In this document: positions 8,987-16,987 of the stretch, one piece after another | Layout of the letters: each line of letters starts with the position of its first letter | How positions within the stretch are numbered: the stretch's first letter is position 1 | Origin: Pseudomonas mucoides | Lineage (GTDB): Bacteria; Pseudomonadota; Gammaproteobacteria; Pseudomonadales; Pseudomonadaceae | DNA length: 64,000 bases | NCBI RefSeq assembly: GCF_015461845.1 | Contig: NZ_JACOPW010000009.1 | Coordinates: forward strand, 124,001 to 188,000 | Reading direction: 5' to 3' | The notes under the pieces: generated by a model | Seen by the model: only the letters and a program-made list of their open reading frames with translations | Database searches by the model: none | Told to the model about the DNA's origin: nothing | Program-made: the position numbers and the translations under genes

Positions 8987-10261
8987 ATGAAAAACGCATC
9001 TCCAGCCCGTGCCTGTGGTATCGACTTCGGCACGTCCAACTCCACCGTCGGCTGGCTGCGCCCCGGCATGGAAACGCTGATCGCGCTGGAGGACGACAAG
9101 ATCACCCTGCCCTCGGTGGTCTTCTTCAACATGGAAGAACGCCGCCCGGTATACGGCCGTCTGGCGCTGCACGAGTACCTGGAAGGCTATGAAGGCCGAC
9201 TGATGCGCTCGCTCAAGAGCCTGCTGGGCTCCAAGCTGATCAAGCACGACACCAGCGTTCTCGGCACGGCGATGCCGTTCAAGGACCTGCTCGGGCTGTT
9301 TATCGGCCAGTTGAAGAAGCGCGCCGAAACCGCCGCTGGTCGGGAGTTCGAGGAAGTGGTGCTGGGTCGCCCGGTGTTTTTCGTCGATGACGATGAAATG
9401 GCCGACCAGGAAGCCGAAAACACCTTGGTCGACGTGGCCCGCGCCATTGGCTTCAAGGATGTCTCGTTCCAGTACGAACCGATTGCCGCGGCGTTCGACT
9501 ATGAGTCGACCATCGAAAAAGAAGAGCTGGTGCTGATCGTCGACATCGGCGGTGGTACCTCCGACTTCTCGCTGGTGCGCCTGTCGCCTGAGCGCCGCAA
9601 CCACGACAACCGTCACGATGACATCCTCGCCACCGGCGGCGTGCACATCGGCGGGACCGATTTCGACAAGCAGCTGAGCCTGCAGGGCCTGATGCCGCTG
9701 TTCGGCTACGGCAGCCGCATGAAGAGCGGCGCCTACATGCCGACCAGCCACCACATGAACCTGGCGACCTGGCACACCATCAACTCGGTGTACTCGCAAA
9801 AGTCGACCCTGGCCCTGGGCAGCATGCGCTACGACATCGAAGACACCGGCGGCATCGATCGCCTGTTCAAGCTGATCGACCAGCGCGCCGGGCACTGGCT
9901 GGCCATGGAAGTGGAAGAAACCAAGATCCAGCTGACCCATGCCGACAGTCGCCATGTGCCGCTGGACCGGATCGAGCCGGGGCTGAGTGTGGAACTGAGC
10001 CGCGCATTGTTCGAATCCGCCATCGAAGCGTTGCTGGAGCGCGTGCGCAACAGCGTGACGCAAATGCTCAACGACGCGAATGTGCGGGTTGATCAGGTGG
10101 ATACGGTGTTCTTCACCGGCGGTTCGAGCGGGATTCCGGCACTGCGCAACAGCGTTTCGGCGATGTTGCCAAAGGCGCGGCATGTGGAAGGGAACATCTT
10201 CGGCAGCATTGGTAGCGGGTTGGCGATTGAAGCGTCGAAGCGTTACGGCACGATGGACTGA
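8987..10261 (+). CDS. yegD: Hsp70-like chaperone/actin-like ATPase, YegD type
   Basis: A 424-residue protein of the short Hsp70 branch exemplified by E. coli YegD. It has only an actin-like nucleotide-binding fold and no complete substrate-binding domain. Phosphate-1 motif GIDFGTSNSTVG lies at residues ~11-22, phosphate-2 DIGGGTSDFS at ~186, and a C-terminal adenosine motif FFTGGSSGIPALR. Full DnaK is ~640 residues, so this is the natural short form and not a truncation. The exact role is unknown. It diverges from cbpA-cbpM, which suggests, without proving, a shared folding role. Confidence 0.9.
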   Translation: MKNASPARACGIDFGTSNSTVGWLRPGMETLIALEDDKITLPSVVFFNMEERRPVYGRLALHEYLEGYEGRLMRSLKSLLGSKLIKHDTSVLGTAMPFKDLLGLFIGQLKKRAETAAGREFEEVVLGRPVFFVDDDEMADQEAENTLVDVARAIGFKDVSFQYEPIAAAFDYESTIEKEELVLIVDIGGGTSDFSLVRLSPERRNHDNRHDDILATGGVHIGGTDFDKQLSLQGLMPLFGYGSRMKSGAYMPTSHHMNLATWHTINSVYSQKSTLALGSMRYDIEDTGGIDRLFKLIDQRAGHWLAMEVEETKIQLTHADSRHVPLDRIEPGLSVELSRALFESAIEALLERVRNSVTQMLNDANVRVDQVDTVFFTGGSSGIPALRNSVSAMLPKARHVEGNIFGSIGSGLAIEASKRYGTMD

Positions 10262-10270
10262 TCCGAAACC

Positions 10271-10302
10271 CTGTGGCGAGGGGGCAAGCCCCCTCGCCAC
10301 AG
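10271..10302. terminator. Perfect 15-bp hairpin between convergent genes
   Basis: Arms 10271-10285 and 10288-10302 (CTGTGGCGAGGGGGC / GCCCCCTCGCCACAG) are perfectly complementary with a 2-nt loop. It lies 10 bp after the yegD stop and 16 bp before the stop of the convergent transporter gene. It belongs to the GGGGGCAAGCCCCC class of Pseudomonas repeats and probably serves as a bidirectional terminator. Confidence 0.75.
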
Positions 10303-10317
10303 TAGATCAACAGTCGC

Positions 10318-11331
10318 TTAGACCATCCCCACCTGCCGCAACTCGCTCTTCAGATACGCGTAATAAATCGGCCCCGCCACTACCCCCGGCAGGCCGAACG
10401 CGGCTTCGAACACCAGCATCGCCAGCAGCAACTCCCACGACTTGGCACTGATCTGCCCGCCGACAATCCGCGCGTTGAGGAAGTACTCGAGCTTGTGGAT
10501 AAAAATCAGGTAACCCAACGCCGCCACTGCGACCCAGATCGACAGTGACAAACCGACAATGGTGATCAGCGTATTCGACATCAGGTTGCCGATCACCGGC
10601 AGCAAGCCGAGCAGGAAGGTCAGCACGATCAGGGTTTTGGTCAACGGTAGCTTGATGCCGAACATCGGCAGGATCACCGCCAGGAAGATCCCGGTGAAGA
10701 AGGTGTTGAGCAGGGAAATCTTGATCTGCGCAAACACGATGTTACGAAACGCCTGGACCAGCAAATGCAAACGATCAAACAACGCAGCGGCCAGCGGCTT
10801 GCGTTTGGTCAGGTCCGGCACGCGCTGCAAGGCAATGATCGCTCCCAGCACCATACCGATCAGCAGCGTCACGAACATGTGCGCCGCATCCTTGCCGACC
10901 AGTTGCAAATCGCTCAAGTGCTTGCTGATCCACTCGCCGATGGCCACGCGAAATTCACCGGCGCTGGCGGGCAGATAGGCGTCGATGAACGGCGGCAATT
11001 GTCCGCGCGCGCGTTCAACCACGTGCATGAATTTATCGAGGGACGCGCCGGGGTTTTCCGCCTCGTGCAGCAGGAAACTGAAGGCGCCGGCAAAGATCAG
11101 CGCCAGCACACTCACCACCAGAGTCCCGAGCAGCGCCACCGCCAGCCAGCGCGCACGCCGCCCTTCGATCAGCCGCTGCAATTGCGGCGTGAGCATATTG
11201 ACCAGTTCGAACACCAGCAGGCCGGCCAACAGGCTAGGCAGCAAGCGCAGCGGGATCACCAGCAGCAAACCACCAAAAATGATGACCCAACTGATCAGCA
11301 GCAAAACGTGGCGTTGAGAAAACGTTGGCAT
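10318..11331 (-). CDS. AI-2E family transporter (PerM/YdiK type)
   Basis: A 337-residue polytopic membrane protein. About eight hydrophobic segments are visible, starting with VLLLISWVIIFGGLLLVIPL, and the C-terminal half has the family's conserved LTFLLGLLPVIGNL segment followed by GLPGVVAGPIYYAYLKSEL. The AI-2 exporter TqsA, PerM permeases and Na+/H+ antiporters share this fold, so the substrate cannot be named. It is a single gene, convergent with yegD. The next gene downstream of its start is separated by a REP pair. Confidence 0.85.
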   Translation of the reverse strand: MPTFSQRHVLLLISWVIIFGGLLLVIPLRLLPSLLAGLLVFELVNMLTPQLQRLIEGRRARWLAVALLGTLVVSVLALIFAGAFSFLLHEAENPGASLDKFMHVVERARGQLPPFIDAYLPASAGEFRVAIGEWISKHLSDLQLVGKDAAHMFVTLLIGMVLGAIIALQRVPDLTKRKPLAAALFDRLHLLVQAFRNIVFAQIKISLLNTFFTGIFLAVILPMFGIKLPLTKTLIVLTFLLGLLPVIGNLMSNTLITIVGLSLSIWVAVAALGYLIFIHKLEYFLNARIVGGQISAKSWELLLAMLVFEAAFGLPGVVAGPIYYAYLKSELRQVGMV

Positions 11332-11470
11332 ACAGCCTCAAAACGAACGGCGTAAAAAGGATTGGCAGTCTGCCAGCGTTCCGGTGGCAGCACTAGGGAT
11401 TGTGTCGATCGACTTTGGTCGGGGCTCTGGTGATTTTTTTGCAGCGCGCCGACGGGCCGCTTCGTGAACT

Positions 11471-11534
11471 GGCTCGCTCCCACATGGGTTCTGCGAACAT
11501 AGATCTATTGTGGGAGCGAGCCTGCTCGCGAAGA
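11471..11534. repeat. Inverted REP pair
   Basis: GGCTCGCTCCCACA (11471-11484) and its inverted, longer copy TGTGGGAGCGAGCC plus TGCTCGCGAAG (11510-11534) form a REP doublet between the AI-2E family gene and psiF. Confidence 0.8.
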
Positions 11535-11570
11535 AGCCCTCTCAGCCCCCACACCCTTCTGGACCAGAAC

Positions 11571-12017
11571 TTATTTTTTCTTCAGGCAATCACTCATGAA
11601 CGCCTTGCGCTCATCGCCCTTCAGCGCCTTGGTCGTAGCATCGGCGTTGCAGGCTTTCATCTTCTCTTGCTGAGGGGTCATGGCTTTCACGTCAGTGGCC
11701 GCCGGCTCGGCTTTTAGGCAGTTACTCATGAACGCCTTGCGCTCATCACCTTTCAACGCCTTGGTGGTGGCGTCGGCGTTGCAGTTTTTCATCTTCTCCT
11801 GCTGCGGGGTCATGGCCTTGACTTCAGCGGCGGCCGGAGCGGCCGGCGCTGCTTTGAGGCAGTTGCTCATGAACGTATTGCGCTCATCGCCCTTGAGGCT
11901 TTTGGCCGTCGCATCGGCATTGCAGGTCGTCATCTTGTCCTGCTGGGCAGTGGCCGCAAAGCCTTGGGAGCAGAGCAGCAAACCGATCATCAACAAAGGG
12001 GCACGCAACATCTTCAT
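11571..12017 (-). CDS. psiF: PsiF-repeat exported protein with three repeats
   Basis: A 148-residue exported protein. The signal peptide is MKMLRAPLLMIGLLLCSQGFA with cleavage likely after FA-A. Three PsiF repeats follow, each with the pattern QQ-KM--CNADA--K-LKGDER--FMS-CLK (about residues 25-55, 72-102, 111-145), separated by Ala/Pro-rich linkers. Each repeat has two conserved cysteines, so six in all. E. coli PsiF, first found as phosphate-starvation inducible, has fewer repeats; its function is unknown. I chose the ATG at 12017 because AAGGAG lies at the right distance upstream (about 12025-12030) and a signal peptide follows. A longer in-frame reading to 12269 runs into the neighbouring araC gene. 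Confidence 0.92.
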   Translation of the reverse strand: MKMLRAPLLMIGLLLCSQGFAATAQQDKMTTCNADATAKSLKGDERNTFMSNCLKAAPAAPAAAEVKAMTPQQEKMKNCNADATTKALKGDERKAFMSNCLKAEPAATDVKAMTPQQEKMKACNADATTKALKGDERKAFMSDCLKKK

Positions 12018-12081
12018 GGAGTTTTCTCCTTGTTGCCGCACCGATGGGCACGGCCTCATGCTGGAGTGTAGACAACCCCTG

Positions 12082-12888
12082 TTACACCTTCCTGTTCTCC
12101 AGGTGACTGCGTCGATACTGCTCCGGCGTACACCCGGCCTGACGCTGAAACATTGCGATAAAAGCCGAGCCGGTGCTGTAACCCATGTCGAAGGCGATGT
12201 CTTGAACACTGCGCTGGCTGTCCAGCGCCTCGATCGCCGCGAGGAAGCGCAAGCGCTGGCGCCATTCACCGAAGCTCATGCCCAGTTCGCGAACGAACTG
12301 CCGTGCCAGGGTGCGTTCGCTGACATGGATCTGCGCAGCCCAGTCGGCCAAGGGCCGGTTATCGCCCGGTTCGGCTTGCAAGGTTTCCAGTATCCCGAGC
12401 AACCCCGGACTGCTGGCGTAAGGCAGGTAGCATTCATGCACCGGCGCCAGTTGCAGTTGATCCACCAGCACCTGGCCTAGACGAACGTCCGCCTCGTACT
12501 CGGGAATTTTCACATCCCGCGCCGCGAAGTCCTTGAGGATCGCCTTGAGAATGTCGCTGATTGCCAGCGTACAGGCCTGTTGCGGCAACTCGCGGCACAG
12601 CGACGGCGCCAGGCACACCGCACGATAGTTGATCGGCTGGTTGCTATAGAAGCTGTGCTCGGTCTCGGGCGGCACCCACACCGCGTATTGCGGCGGTGAC
12701 ATAAAGCGACTGTTGCCGATTTCCATGTGCAACACGCCATTGGCCGAATATTCGAGCGTGCCCCAAGGGTGGCGGTGAGCCGAGGCGTATTCGTGGGTGT
12801 TGAAGTCGGCGTAGCGGAAATAAATCGGAGCCGGCAGTTCGCTGAACTCCAGCAGGTCGATGTGTTTACTGGTCATGCTGTCCGTCAT
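12082..12888 (-). CDS. AraC-family transcriptional regulator with N-terminal cupin
   Basis: A ~268-residue regulator. The N-terminal half is a cupin-like sensor (HRHPWGTLEYSANGVLHMEI). The C-terminal ~100 residues form two helix-turn-helix units, HVSERTLARQFVRELGMSFG and VQDIAFDMGYSTGSAFIAMF. It diverges from a DMT-family exporter 86 bp away and probably controls it. The start is uncertain: TTG at 12891, ATG at 12888 and ATG at 12876 are all in frame, and none has a strong Shine-Dalgarno. The inducer is unknown. Confidence 0.9.
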   Translation of the reverse strand: MTDSMTSKHIDLLEFSELPAPIYFRYADFNTHEYASAHRHPWGTLEYSANGVLHMEIGNSRFMSPPQYAVWVPPETEHSFYSNQPINYRAVCLAPSLCRELPQQACTLAISDILKAILKDFAARDVKIPEYEADVRLGQVLVDQLQLAPVHECYLPYASSPGLLGILETLQAEPGDNRPLADWAAQIHVSERTLARQFVRELGMSFGEWRQRLRFLAAIEALDSQRSVQDIAFDMGYSTGSAFIAMFQRQAGCTPEQYRRSHLENRKV

Positions 12889-12899
12889 CAAGGGCCGAT

Positions 12900-12933
12900 T
12901 GTCTGGATCGAAGTATAGGCTTGTATCCAGACA
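12900..12933. promoter_or_regulatory. Inverted repeat in the araC/eamA divergent promoter region
   Basis: TGTCTGGAT (12900-12908) and its exact complement ATCCAGACA (12925-12933) are separated by 16 bp, between the AraC regulator and the divergent exporter. It may be the regulator's operator, or a hairpin. Function is inferred from position only. Confidence 0.45.
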
Positions 12934-12974
12934 AGGGGATAATTGCCCCTCATTAACGTCCTGGTTTTTTTCCG

Positions 12975-13862
12975 ATGCAATACGCTTATCCCCTGCTGGC
13001 CATTTTCATTTGGGCTGGCAACACCGTGATCACCAAAATGTCGGCCGGGGCGATCTTCCCCGCCGAGATCGGTTTCTACCGCTGGCTGCTGGCCGGAATG
13101 CTGTTCACGCCGTTCATGCTCAAACCGGTGATCGCGCATTGGCCGCAGATTCGTCCGAACCTGGGCAAGATTTTCGTTCTCGGTGTGCTGGGCATGGCGG
13201 TCTATCAGAGCCTGGCCTACTTCGCCGCCGCCCTGACCTCGGCCACCAACATGGGGATCATCCTGTCGCTGATGCCGCTGATGTCGCTGGCCATGGCGAT
13301 TATCAGCCTCGGGCAGCGCCTGACCATCGGCGCATTGGCCGGTGCAGTGCTGTCGTTTGCCGGTGTGTTGGTGGTGGTGTCGTCCGGCAGCCTCGGCGCA
13401 CTGTTGGAACATGGCGTGAACCTGGGCGACGCGATGATGTTGATCGCCACGCTGGCCTATGCGATTTACAGCACCCTGCTGAAAAAATGGCAGCTGCGTT
13501 TGCCGCCGCTGGTGTTGTTGTATTTGCAGGTATGGGTGGCGGTGGTGGTGCTGTTTCCGCTGTTTGCGGCTTCACCGAAGGTCGGGCCGACGCTGCAGAA
13601 TATTCCGCTGGTGCTTTATGCCTGCCTGCTGGCTTCAATGTTGGCACCGCTGGCGTGGATGCAGGCGGTGGTGCGGTTGGGACCGAGCCGGACCACACTG
13701 TTTTTCAACTTGCTGCCGGTGATGACCGCGCTGATTGCGGCGGTGGTGCTGCATGAGCAGTTGGCGATGTACCACCTGGTGGGCGGGCTGTTGACGCTGG
13801 GCGGGGTGGTGCTTTCTGAGCGCTGGACCACGGTGATCGGCCGTAAGGTTCGGGTTGCCTGA
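12975..13862 (+). CDS. EamA/DMT-superfamily transporter
   Basis: A 295-residue inner-membrane protein with ten hydrophobic segments in two five-helix EamA halves: first half from PLLAIFIWAGNTVITK, second from LGDAMMLIATLAYAIYSTLL. Members export amino acids or metabolites, and the substrate here cannot be read from sequence. It is a monocistronic gene divergent from an AraC regulator, an arrangement typical for regulated exporters. Upstream spacing is tight and the Shine-Dalgarno weak; the ATG matches the expected first helix. Confidence 0.9.
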   Translation: MQYAYPLLAIFIWAGNTVITKMSAGAIFPAEIGFYRWLLAGMLFTPFMLKPVIAHWPQIRPNLGKIFVLGVLGMAVYQSLAYFAAALTSATNMGIILSLMPLMSLAMAIISLGQRLTIGALAGAVLSFAGVLVVVSSGSLGALLEHGVNLGDAMMLIATLAYAIYSTLLKKWQLRLPPLVLLYLQVWVAVVVLFPLFAASPKVGPTLQNIPLVLYACLLASMLAPLAWMQAVVRLGPSRTTLFFNLLPVMTALIAAVVLHEQLAMYHLVGGLLTLGGVVLSERWTTVIGRKVRVA

Positions 13863-13895
13863 ACTGAAGCCTGCTCGCGAAAAAGGCGACTCGGT

Positions 13896-14786
13896 CTAGA
13901 CGCCTGCCTCTTTCAACCGCGCGGCATGCTCAACGAACAACCGAATCGGCTCGGCCCCCTTTCCCACCCACCCCAGCGACTGATTGACGATGTCGAAGTG
14001 ATCCAGCGGATATTCATCGCCAATCACCGTCCCCAGGTGCGAGCTGTAACGCCCGACCATCCCGTCGCAATGCCCGGCCTCGTTCACAAAGGTTTTGGCA
14101 AACAACCGGCAACTGCGATGGGTCCCGTCCAACAGGTTGCGCCCGCGATCCGTAACGCCAGGCTGCAACTTCCCGGACCACGAGTAATAACGCACGCCAT
14201 TGACCTCCTCCGGCCCGTGCCCGCCCCAGGTTTCAGGCAAGCCCTGTGGATAACGCTGATTGAACAGCGCCACACCTTCGGTGGTGAGTGAATGATGGGA
14301 GGCATGGATATCCACCGGCAGCTTCGGCCCGCGATAACCGGTTTCGAGCAGGCTCATCAACGCGGCAATCATCCGCAATAGAAAGGTCAGCAACCGGCCC
14401 TTGGCGCTGTCATGCGGGTAGTGTTTGTGCAGGTAATCGGCCAGTTCCGAACCGTGATTCGGCCCGGCCACCGAAGTCACCGACGCCACAAGGTCCGGGC
14501 GTTTGGCGGCAGCGTATCGGGCCGTCAGCGAGCCCTGGCTGTGACCGAACAGGTTGACCTTCTCGGCCCCGGTCTCGCGCAGGATTTCCTCGATCCGCGC
14601 CAGCAGCTGTTCGCCGCGCACTTCACTGGAGTTGAGCGGTGAAACCTGTACCGCGAACACCGTCGCCCCACCCTGGCGCAACGCCGCGACGATGCCGTAC
14701 CAGTAGGGGTAGAGCACCAGCCGGATAAACCCGAGCATTCCCGGGACCAGCACCAACGGGAAGCGCGTGGCGGAACCTTGTGACAT
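13896..14786 (-). CDS. Family I triacylglycerol lipase without signal peptide
   Basis: A 296-residue alpha/beta hydrolase. The oxyanion-hole segment is LVLVPGMLGF, the nucleophile motif GHSQG has Ser83, and the predicted triad is completed by Asp241 (HCDGMVG) and His263 (LDHFDIVN). Cys226 and Cys240 could form a disulfide like that of secreted family I.1 lipases. The protein begins MSQGSATRFPLVLVPG, so the mature fold starts almost at once and there is no signal peptide. No foldase (lif) or type I secretion gene is nearby. It is either cytoplasmic or uses another route. Its promoter region is shared with nothing; the upstream gap is 119 bp. Confidence 0.88.
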   Translation of the reverse strand: MSQGSATRFPLVLVPGMLGFIRLVLYPYWYGIVAALRQGGATVFAVQVSPLNSSEVRGEQLLARIEEILRETGAEKVNLFGHSQGSLTARYAAAKRPDLVASVTSVAGPNHGSELADYLHKHYPHDSAKGRLLTFLLRMIAALMSLLETGYRGPKLPVDIHASHHSLTTEGVALFNQRYPQGLPETWGGHGPEEVNGVRYYSWSGKLQPGVTDRGRNLLDGTHRSCRLFAKTFVNEAGHCDGMVGRYSSHLGTVIGDEYPLDHFDIVNQSLGWVGKGAEPIRLFVEHAARLKEAGV

Positions 14787-14905
14787 GGGCGAACGTCCGT
14801 GTGGTCGATGAGATGAAGCAAGGCGCGATGCAAGACGTCAGCCAAGCATCGTCACCGAATATGACAACTCGACGACCAGTCTATGACAACCGCCCCACTT
14901 GAGCG

Positions 14906-15211
14906 CTACTTCAACCCGACCACACCCGCCACGATGAGCCCGACCGACACCAGTTTGATCGCCGTCAGGCTTTCACCCAGCAACGCAAACCCCAGGAATA
15001 CCGTGCCCAGTGAACCGATGGCGGTCCAGATCGGATACGCGATGCTCACCGGCAACTCGCGCATGGCCAGGGTCAGGAAGTAAATCCCGCCCACGGCGGC
15101 CACGACCGTGATCAGCGACGGCCAGAGCCGGGTGAAGCCTTCGGCGTACTTCATGCCCATGGCGAAGGTGACTTCGAACCCGGCGGCGATCAGCAGAAAC
15201 AACCAGGCCAT
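14906..15211 (-). CDS. Small multidrug resistance (SMR) family transporter, SugE/EmrE-like
   Basis: A 101-residue protein of four transmembrane helices with the conserved membrane glutamate of SMR transporters at Glu13 (AAGFEVTFAMGMK) and the family motif AYPIWTAIGSLG. SMR dimers export guanidinium or quaternary ammonium compounds by proton antiport. The sequence does not settle which. The azoR stop codon (15212-15214) directly abuts its start codon, so the two genes form an operon and are probably translationally coupled. Confidence 0.9.
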   Translation of the reverse strand: MAWLFLLIAAGFEVTFAMGMKYAEGFTRLWPSLITVVAAVGGIYFLTLAMRELPVSIAYPIWTAIGSLGTVFLGFALLGESLTAIKLVSVGLIVAGVVGLK

Positions 15212-15850
15212 CTAAAACTCCCGGGCCAGCGCCAACAGGCGCTGCTCGGCCTCGGCGGCGGAGATCCGGAAGGTGCGCTCTTCGGACTCTTCGCCCTCGG
15301 CGGCGACCACGGTGATGTCGGTGATGCCGATGAATCCCAGTGCCGTGCGCAGCAACGGATCAGCGTGGTTCATGGCTTCCAGCTCACCGCCCGGGCCGAA
15401 GCCGAAGCCGCCACGACTGGTGACGATCAAGGCTTTTTTGCCCCGTACCAACGGCTCGTATTGGGCCACGCCGTTGTCCAGGCTGTGGTTGAACGTCAGG
15501 CCGAGCCGCACAACCTGATCGATCCAGGCCTTGAGGCCGCTGGGCACGCTGAAGTTGTGCATCGGCGTGGAAATCACCAGCAGATCGTGGCCGAGCAACT
15601 CGCCCACCAATTCGTCGCTGAACGCCAGATCAGCTTGCATCGACAGCGGTCGGGCATCCGGTTCCGGGTAAAACGCAGCGGCTATAAAGGCTTCGTTGAC
15701 CGGTGGAATCAGCGCCCGGCCAACTTCGCGGCGGGTCAACTGAGTGTGTGGATGGCGCGCCTGCCAGGCCGAAAGAAACACTTCAGCCAAACGGCGGGAG
15801 TGAGAGCGGTCGCCACGGGGGCTGGCGTGAATGGCAAGAATTTTACTCAT
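15212..15850 (-). CDS. azoR: FMN-dependent NADH:quinone/azo oxidoreductase AzoR
   Basis: A 212-residue flavodoxin-like reductase. It uses NADH to reduce azo compounds and quinones in two-electron steps. Visible signatures are the FMN-phosphate loop ASPRGDRSHSRRLA near residue 9, TPMHNFSVPSGLKAWIDQV near residue 95, and VTSRGGFGFGPG near 144. The Shine-Dalgarno AAGGAG precedes the ATG. It is the first gene of an operon with an SMR transporter and diverges from a LysR regulator. A response to quinone-like or electrophilic stress is a reasonable inference. Confidence 0.93.
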   Translation of the reverse strand: MSKILAIHASPRGDRSHSRRLAEVFLSAWQARHPHTQLTRREVGRALIPPVNEAFIAAAFYPEPDARPLSMQADLAFSDELVGELLGHDLLVISTPMHNFSVPSGLKAWIDQVVRLGLTFNHSLDNGVAQYEPLVRGKKALIVTSRGGFGFGPGGELEAMNHADPLLRTALGFIGITDITVVAAEGEESEERTFRISAAEAEQRLLALAREF

Positions 15851-15939
15851 CTGAATCTCCTTGGGATTACACTCGAACGGCGTGTGGATTGCAGCTTGAA
15901 GCTCACCGCCAACCGCTTCAAATGAGCAGAAATCAGTCA

Positions 15940-15958
15940 GGATGAATTCATTTCATCC
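15940..15958. promoter_or_regulatory. Inverted repeat at azoR/LysR divergent region, possible operator
   Basis: GGATGAA (15940-15946) and TTCATCC (15952-15958) flank a 5-bp centre, and ATGAATTCAT is itself a palindrome inside it. It contains a T-N11-A arrangement as used by LysR-type regulators and lies only 12 bp before the LysR start codon, which suits autorepression. Confidence 0.4.
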
Positions 15959-15970
15959 ATGGAGCCTTGA

Positions 15971-16873
15971 ATGTTCGCCTCGTTGCCACTGACCGCCCTG
16001 CGCGCCTTTGAATCCGCTTCCCGCTTGCTGAGTTTCAAGGCGGCGGCCGAAGAACTCTCGGTAACGCCGACCGCGGTGTCTCATCAGATTCGCTCTTTGG
16101 AAACCTGGCTCGGCGTGCCACTGTTCGAGCGACTGCCACGGCAAGTGCGCTTGACCGACGGCGGTGAACGGCTGTTCCGCAGCCTGCACGGTGCCTTTCT
16201 GGACGTGGCGCAAAGCGTCGATACCTTGCGCCCGCAACGCAACGGCACCAGCCTGACGGTTTCCACCACAGCAGCCTTCGCGGCGTTGTGGCTGGTGCCG
16301 CGCCTCGGGCGCTTTTATGCGCGCCATCCCGGCATCAGTCTGCGCCTGGACACCCACTGCGAAGTCATCGATCTGCATCAGGACGCCAGCGTCGATCTGG
16401 TGCTGCGCTACAGCCTCGACACCTACCCCAACCTCTATGGGTTGTGTTTGTTCGATGAGTCCTTCGGTGTCTACGGCTCGCCCGAGCAGGTCGCGTTGGC
16501 CGCCACTCGCACGCCGACGCTGATCAGCGTGCACTGGCACAACTCCAAGCTGTACGCCCATGGCTGGGAGGCGTGGTGCGCGCGGTCGGGCGAGTCATGG
16601 TGGGCCGGCAAACCGGCGATCCGTGAATACGACGAAGAGCATTACGCCCTGCAAGCAGCGATTGCCGGGCAAGGCCTGGTGCTGGCGAGCAATATTCTGG
16701 TGTCGGAAAGCGTGGCCAGCGGGTTGCTGGTGGCGTATCGCGGCGAGATTCAGGTCGATGGCGCCGGCTATAGCGCGCTGTGTGTGCCGGGGCGCGAGCG
16801 GCATCCGCCGGTCCGGGCATTTTTTGCGTGGTTGCGCGAGGAGGCGTTGCTGTCCGGGCATGCATTGGCGTGA
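15971..16873 (+). CDS. LysR-family (GcvA-like) transcriptional regulator
   Basis: A 300-residue regulator. The N-terminal winged helix-turn-helix reads PLTALRAFESASRLLSFKAA and ELSVTPTAVSHQIRSLE, the pattern of the GcvA/AmpR branch. The substrate-binding domain follows from ~residue 90. GGAG precedes the ATG. It is transcribed away from azoR-SMR with a 120-bp shared promoter region, so this operon is its likely target. The effector is unknown. Confidence 0.92.
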   Translation: MFASLPLTALRAFESASRLLSFKAAAEELSVTPTAVSHQIRSLETWLGVPLFERLPRQVRLTDGGERLFRSLHGAFLDVAQSVDTLRPQRNGTSLTVSTTAAFAALWLVPRLGRFYARHPGISLRLDTHCEVIDLHQDASVDLVLRYSLDTYPNLYGLCLFDESFGVYGSPEQVALAATRTPTLISVHWHNSKLYAHGWEAWCARSGESWWAGKPAIREYDEEHYALQAAIAGQGLVLASNILVSESVASGLLVAYRGEIQVDGAGYSALCVPGRERHPPVRAFFAWLREEALLSGHALA

Positions 16874-16987
16874 GGCCGCCGATTACAAATCACATCAAAC
16901 TTTTCGGCACGCGCATGACTCACAACTTTCGTAGCGATCACTTCTCTAGACGGTGACGCAAACCGGATTAGCCTCCAGGAGAACGAG

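Noticed and set aside
8894..10300. 468-residue open frame opposite yegD
   Set aside because: The + strand has both Hsp70 phosphate motifs in the right order.
12018..12269. Upstream extension of the PsiF gene to 12269
   Set aside because: It would run over the end of the AraC gene and remove the signal peptide from the N-terminus; AAGGAG and ATG at 12017 are better.
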